This document shows positions 59,185-64,000 of a DNA stretch of 64,000 nt, in pieces; the first letter of the stretch is position 1; the number at the start of each line of letters is the position of its first letter. This DNA is from Zelonia costaricensis. Its lineage: Eukaryota > Euglenozoa > Kinetoplastea > Trypanosomatida > Trypanosomatidae. The position numbers and the translations under genes are program-made. Location: contig JASAOO010003526.1 of assembly GCA_030849075.1 (NCBI GenBank), positions 26,004-90,003 of the forward strand, written 5' to 3'. The notes under the pieces are model-generated. The model was not told where the DNA came from. It ran no database searches and was given only the letters and a program-made list of their open reading frames with translations.

Positions 59185-61407
59185 ATGCCTGGCAAGCGGG
59201 TGGCCGCCGATGCCATCGCCCCGCTGCCCCAGCCCCCCCGCTCAGTCCCGCCGCGATGGGTGAACGCGTCGACGGACTCGCTTTCGGACACCTCGCCCAT
59301 CTCCGCGGCGGAGCGGGTCAACGTGGCTCTCCCCGCCCCCTCCGTGTACAACGTGCCCGTTGCGGGCCAGACCTACCAGGTGCGCGCCGTCGGCACCCAG
59401 GACGGGACCACCGGTACGCGGCCGCAATTGCCCAGCCGCCACGGCTCCGCCGAGAACCTCGCCGCAGACACACACGATGCGGCGGACGCGCGCCGTCTCA
59501 GCGGTCAAAGGGCATCTCCGCAGCAGCGGACGCCACCGCAAGGCGCCCAGCCGCCGCGCGTGCCGAAGCGTGCCTCCCCCTCCCCCACCGTCACACCCCT
59601 GACCAAGGTGCTGGGCAGCAGCGGCAGCGGGTACGGGGCAACCAGCTCCACGCCGTGGCAGTGCAGGCCGAGCCACGACCGCGGCGGCTCTACCTCCGCA
59701 GGGGCCTCCGTCAACACTCCCCCGCTGGGCCCCTCCCCCGCCCCGCCCTCGCACTTCCGCCGGTCCACCCAACGCGAGAGTGGCAGCAGTCTCGAGCCGG
59801 GTCGCGGCCGCAGCGTGGAGGCGGACGGCAGTGCGCCAACCACCCGAGCGGGTGTACTGCCGGATGACATGCGGCGCGGCAGCGTCGCCTCCGTTGCGAC
59901 CAACGCCAGCTGCGGTGGTGGTGCGGCTGCGGCGTCGAGGCGAGACAGCTGCAACAGCGCCAGCGTGTCCAGCCCCTGCATGGCCCGCATCAGCCTCACG
60001 CCGCTCACGACGGCGGGTGCGGCAACGGCGGACAGCCCCATTTCCATCAGGTCGCTGGTCACCTCGACACTCGCGAACTCACCCTCGACTGGGCCGCGCA
60101 GCTTCCCGACACCCGCAGTGGCCGCGCTGACGTCCACCATGCGACAGCGCAGCGGTGGCGGCGGCTCGAATCGCGGCCCCTCCACCTCTCTCTCCACCGA
60201 CTCGCACCCCTCTCCGGAGAGCAGCGGGGCGGTGGGCGGGTTGGCTGCCGCAAGCGTCGTGGGACCGCCATCGGGATCGCCGTCGCGTCGCCGCCGCGAT
60301 CGGGGCGATGGGCGGCTCTTTGCGGCAGCGCTGGAAGGCGGGCACAGCGGCAGCCCCCGCTCCCCTTCGGCCCGGCGCGTGCACTTTATCCTGGGCGACG
60401 ACGCCGTGGAGGTCGCGTCGTCGCCGTCGCTGATGGCTGCGCCAGCCTCGGAGCTGCCGTTGGTGCCCGCGCGCAGCCTGGAGGATGCCCGGGCCGCTCC
60501 CTTCTCGCCGCACCGTACGCCGCTGCACAGTTACGCAGAGGCGGAGATGCGCACGACCTCCTCGGCGAACAGCAGCGGGGCGACGTTTGCGATGAGCAGC
60601 TCCGGGGAGCTCGGCATGAGCGCGGCGTCGCCGGCGATGTCTGCTACGGCTGCCACAACCGCCGCCGCTGCTTCTGCTCTTGCTGCCGGGGTAGGCACGC
60701 GCCTGCTCAAGCGGACGTCGCCGCCACTCGCGCCCATGTCGCCGCTGACTGCACCAATCTTGGCTTCCATGTCGTCGCCGTCCCTCCGCAGCGGGCGGAA
60801 GGACAGCCGGGCTGAGCCGACTCCAGGCGTGCTGCACGTGATGCCCAGCGGCCAGCTCGTGCTCACCGGTTCCGTGACCAGCACCGGCTCCAACCGCAGC
60901 GGCTCAGCGGACTCGTACGTGGGGGCAATGTACCAGCCGGAGCAGCCCCTCCCCAAGCCCGCCCTAAAGCTCATCTCGCGGTACAGCAGTGCGAGCACGG
61001 CAGCGGCAGCGAACCCGACGCAGGGCCGCGGCACCCCGACCAACGACGGCGGTTTCCCTTCATCAAGTCTGAACCGGCTCAAGCGTTGGCTGGCGGCGTA
61101 CCTGCAAGGCGCGCCGGCACCGGCGCCGCAGGCACAGCGACGCACGCGGGCGTCGGCGGTGTCGCCAGACCGTGCGTCCGGTCGCGGCAGCGCGCTGGTC
61201 AACACGGCAGACGGCGCGGGCGGCAGCAGCGGTGGTGGCGTCGCCGACGGCGGTGCTGCAGCGGCAACCTCGGCCTCCTCGACCGCGCCGGCAGCGCGGA
61301 GCGGCGGCCGTCAGCAGGGGATGGAGGTGGTGGCCAAGTGGTCCCTCCTCAGCATCGCCGCCCTCGTCTCGCTCTTCCTGATTATCGTGGCGACAGCGAC
61401 CGACTGA
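59185..61407 (+). CDS. Tail-anchored Ser/Pro-rich protein
   Basis: A 740-residue protein with no recognised domain. Nearly all of it is low-complexity Ser/Ala/Pro/Gly/Thr with many SP and RS motifs, as expected for a disordered, phosphorylated cytosolic region. A short helical segment near 625-645 (LNRLKRWLAAYLQGA) is amphipathic. The final ~22 residues form a single hydrophobic helix (WSLLSIAALVSLFLIIVATA) followed only by TD, which marks a C-terminal tail anchor in the ER, nuclear or mitochondrial outer membrane. Function is unknown. The open frame extends upstream to a TTG; the first ATG is 59185 and no conserved sequence lies before it. Confidence 0.78.
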   Translation: MPGKRVAADAIAPLPQPPRSVPPRWVNASTDSLSDTSPISAAERVNVALPAPSVYNVPVAGQTYQVRAVGTQDGTTGTRPQLPSRHGSAENLAADTHDAADARRLSGQRASPQQRTPPQGAQPPRVPKRASPSPTVTPLTKVLGSSGSGYGATSSTPWQCRPSHDRGGSTSAGASVNTPPLGPSPAPPSHFRRSTQRESGSSLEPGRGRSVEADGSAPTTRAGVLPDDMRRGSVASVATNASCGGGAAAASRRDSCNSASVSSPCMARISLTPLTTAGAATADSPISIRSLVTSTLANSPSTGPRSFPTPAVAALTSTMRQRSGGGGSNRGPSTSLSTDSHPSPESSGAVGGLAAASVVGPPSGSPSRRRRDRGDGRLFAAALEGGHSGSPRSPSARRVHFILGDDAVEVASSPSLMAAPASELPLVPARSLEDARAAPFSPHRTPLHSYAEAEMRTTSSANSSGATFAMSSSGELGMSAASPAMSATAATTAAAASALAAGVGTRLLKRTSPPLAPMSPLTAPILASMSSPSLRSGRKDSRAEPTPGVLHVMPSGQLVLTGSVTSTGSNRSGSADSYVGAMYQPEQPLPKPALKLISRYSSASTAAAANPTQGRGTPTNDGGFPSSSLNRLKRWLAAYLQGAPAPAPQAQRRTRASAVSPDRASGRGSALVNTADGAGGSSGGGVADGGAAAATSASSTAPAARSGGRQQGMEVVAKWSLLSIAALVSLFLIIVATATD

Positions 61408-61896
61408 CGTGCGCGGGCTCAGTCGTCACCCTGCCGCTCGTCCCTCCTCCCCCCGTCCTCTCCTCATCTTCATCTCTTGACGGTGTGCACCCCCGTGGGT
61501 GCCTCCAGAGCGACCTGCAAGTCGCGCTGAACAACCCCCCCCCTACACCTCCTCCCTCACCTCGGTGCCCCCTCCACCCCTCACTCGCGCTCCTATCGCG
61601 GCCAGTTTGAGGGAGCGGGGGAGGGGTGGAGGGGGCACCGAGGTGAGGGAGGGTAAGAGAAGGCGTGCCGCTCGGCAGTCGGGTCTCACCCACCTTCACA
61701 CACGGCACCCTCTTCCCACCTTTTCCTTTGTCTTCTCGGTGCCGCCTTCATCTTGGCCCATGTCTGTGGCCTGTGGAGTGTGTTCTGCGCGTGTCTGTTA
61801 AGCCATGAATGTCTCTTCCCCCCGTTTGCGCGCGTGTATCGGTGGGCCCCTCCGCCACGTATCTGTTCCATTATCTAAATACTGTCTTGTGTGCGC

Positions 61897-61927
<31 letters not shown>

Positions 61928-63957
61928 CCATCTTCTTCATCTTTTCTCTTGAGGGTTTCATCAAGTCTTGCTTCAACTCTTCTCACTCCCTTCCGTTGTT
62001 TCTCAATCCAACAGGGTGCGTCCGCTGCCTTGTGTTGATGTGTGCATAGGGTGGTGCAACTGGGAGCCCAGTGAGGGTCTCGGCCACCGACTTCCCTTTC
62101 CACCTTTTCAGCTTTCATGTCACGGCGTGCACGCGATTGGATTCTATCACCGCTGCCCCCCACCACGCCTGCCTTCCCCCTCCCTCCCCCGGCGCATGCT
62201 GTCGCTGTGCACCGGGGCACGCACCATGCGAGCACCTGCTGCACAGATGACGGACAGCGCAGGGCGGGGGAGGGGGGAGGGACGTGCGAGCCGACGCGGC
62301 TGCTGCGGCAGCGGACGGCGCAACGAGCGACGCGAAGCGCTGTTAAGAGGCGATACAGCAGGCGGCGGGAAAAAAAGAAGTGGAAGGACGAAGGGGGGGG
62401 AGTGGCAAGCGGGTCGCAACGTTGACGTCTCCGGCTGCTTCCTTTTCCTTTTCTTTGTGGTGGTGTTCACCGTTGTAGTCTCGGAGAGTCACACACACGC
62501 GGGGCCCGTACCCTCCCACTCCGTGGGCCCGTGCCTCCCCCACCCCACCCCACCCCCTCTCTTCCCTCTCACTTTTTTCCATCCGTGAGCGTGTATGTGT
62601 GCGTGTTTGTGTGTCTTGAGTGCCATCATTGCAGCAGCTGACCTCACACCCGCACGCATCGCACAGGCTTCTTCCGCGTCTCTTATGCCGCTGGTCTTCC
62701 CCTGCAGCCTACACCACCTTCCCCCCGACCCCGTGGCTCTTCTCCAGCTACGTCATTGTACGCGCCGTGACCGCCCGCCTTGCTACCATGCTGGGCAGCG
62801 GGCAACTCGTTCTCCATCTCTCCTCTCTTCTCCTCCCCTCCTCCCTTCTCCCCCCGTGTGCACAAGGTCTGCACCAGAGGGTGCTGTCCACAGCTTCGTT
62901 CCCTTTGCTTTGTTGCTTCGCTTGACTTTGATTTAGCCTTGTTCGCTTCAGCTCTTTTACCTGTGGGTCAGCACTCTGTGACCCGCTCTCCCTCGCCCCC
63001 CCAAACAACAACAAAATATGCACGGTGCACGCGCGCTTTATCGTCATCCTCGTTGTGTCCGCTGCTACTCCATCCATCTCTTTCTCTTCGCCTGCCTCTT
63101 CCCTCTTTTGTTTCCCCCCCACTGTCATCTCTGCGCCCCTCTTGTTCGCCTTCTGCGTGTTGTCGGCTGGTTGGTTGCGTGTCTTGTCTCGGCGTCCTTC
63201 TCCTTCCCTTCCCCTTTCTCCCATCCTTGCGCTGCGTGCGGTAAGGATTATCTGTGCTTTGTTCGCGCGTGACTCTTCAGCGGGCAGGTTGGGACGGCGA
63301 CGCGACGCCCCCACGCCTACTCTTCTCCTCTCCTTCCTCCTCCTCCCGACCCGAAATGTCGACTGGCTGGCGAGTCACTTGTCTGTTGTGTTTCCCGCTT
63401 CCGTCTCTTGTCCGCTCCCAATTCTCCTCTCTCTCCTCGTCTTTGGCTTCTTCTTTGCCGTTTCTACCTACTTGCCTCTTCTCTTTGTCAAACGTCCTCA
63501 ACGCACTTGTTTGGTGCCCTCACTCGTGGGAGTGGAGCCCTTCCAAGCCGCCGTGTGCGCAGGTGTGTGCGTGTGTCTTTGTGTGTGTGTCTGTTTGTGA
63601 GCTCACCGCGGCGTGGCAAGTTCCGCTATCTTCGTCTTGCTTTCCCCTCCCCTTTCCCCCAACACTCACGAGGACGTCCTTCTCGTATCAAGAGGAGGAG
63701 CACACAAATAGAGTCCGGTGACGCACGCACTGCCCCCTATCTGTTTTTCCTTTTCGCTTCTCGCCTCTCCTCTCGTCTCCCTTCTTCTCACGCTGTCACC
63801 CCCCCTCCCCCCCCCACACACACACTACTTGTCACCCTTCATCACCAACATCGTACATGCCACGTCGTCGAGAAGAGGAAGTCGAAGAAAACAGACAGTG
63901 CACACACGCTCCTTCAACGCTTCTGCGCCCTTCACACTGCGCTGACTCCCCTGTCCG
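61408..63957 (+). other. Gene-free pyrimidine-rich region at the end of the window
   Basis: About 2.5 kb on the + strand rich in C and T, with GT/CA runs (61899-61927, 63581-63592), many AG acceptor candidates and no supported gene. It is probably the 3' UTR of the last gene plus leader DNA of a + strand gene beyond the window. Strong inverted repeats lie at its start (separate entry). Confidence 0.5.
61487..61652 (+). repeat. Series of three stem-loops, the last with a perfect 32-bp stem
   Basis: Hairpin 1: 61487-61492 with 61497-61502 (6 bp, 4-nt loop). Hairpin 2: 61510-61514 with 61521-61525 (5 bp). Hairpin 3: 61551-61582 with 61621-61652, 32 perfect base pairs around a 38-nt loop that holds an inner 6-bp stem (61588-61593 with 61612-61617). 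The series starts about 80 nt after the stop at 61407 and would be in the 3' UTR of the tail-anchored protein gene. Confidence 0.88.
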
Positions 63958-64000
63958 CCCACCGCGGGCCCCCCCCCCCGGCCCCGGGCCCCGGGGCCCC
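63958..64000. other. G/C-only run at the window end
   Basis: The last ~35 bases consist only of G and C in ggcccc-type blocks, unlike the pyrimidine-rich DNA before. It may be a sequencing or contig-end artefact. Confidence 0.5.

Noticed and set aside
63958..64000. Possible telomere or structured end
   Set aside because: No ttaggg-type repeat; the G/C blocks are low complexity and more likely an edge artefact.
1..64000. CRISPR array, bacterial operon or phage system
   Set aside because: No spaced direct repeats or bacterial gene features; all evidence points to a trypanosomatid nuclear chromosome.

Overview
The window reads as nuclear DNA of a kinetoplastid, most likely a Leishmania or close relative. 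All 19 supported protein genes lie on the + strand without recognisable introns. They are separated by 0.3-3.9 kb spacers that are pyrimidine-rich on the + strand and full of GT/CA runs, with AG acceptors just upstream of many start codons, as expected for one polycistronic unit processed by trans-splicing. The order coronin, SIR2-related protein 2, CCT gamma matches, from memory, Leishmania chromosome 23; no search was run.

Region 1-4676 has no convincing gene. It is very GC-rich and its strand composition flips near 2.6-2.9 kb from C/A-rich to G/T-rich. It contains the first copy of a ~500 bp retroposon on the - strand.

Region 4677-11744 holds a small one-membrane-span protein, coronin, a probable mitoribosomal uS9, a TMEM234 family protein and a membrane-bound histidine acid phosphatase. 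A second, better preserved copy of the retroposon lies at 13281-13784, again on the - strand, with a 13-bp target site duplication and an A-rich tail. Its first ~76 nt can be folded into an HDV-type self-cleaving ribozyme, like the 5' signature of the ingi/L1Tc/SIDER family.

Region 14263-25870 holds an RsmH/METTL15-like rRNA methyltransferase, a SIR2-family deacylase, CCT gamma, a kinetoplast-associated-protein-like basic protein and a PPR/SAP-like protein. Several of these (uS9m, RsmH, SIR2rp2, KAP-like, PPR) point to the mitochondrion, but such clustering in a trypanosomatid unit need not be functional.

Region 26435-38501 holds an RPGRIP1L-like C2 protein (ciliary transition zone), a disordered hypothetical protein and a large Rictor/AVO3-like TORC2 subunit. 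Region 39803-61407 holds a hypothetical protein, two tandem paralogous two-span membrane proteins, exonuclease 1, a 1157-residue protein of unknown function and a tail-anchored Ser/Pro-rich protein. Two of the last 3' flanks carry unusually strong inverted repeats (55311-55420 and 61487-61652). The window ends in ~2.6 kb of gene-free pyrimidine-rich DNA and a G/C-only run that looks like a sequence or contig edge. One N at 57069 separates two near-identical ~80-bp copies, which may be an assembly join.
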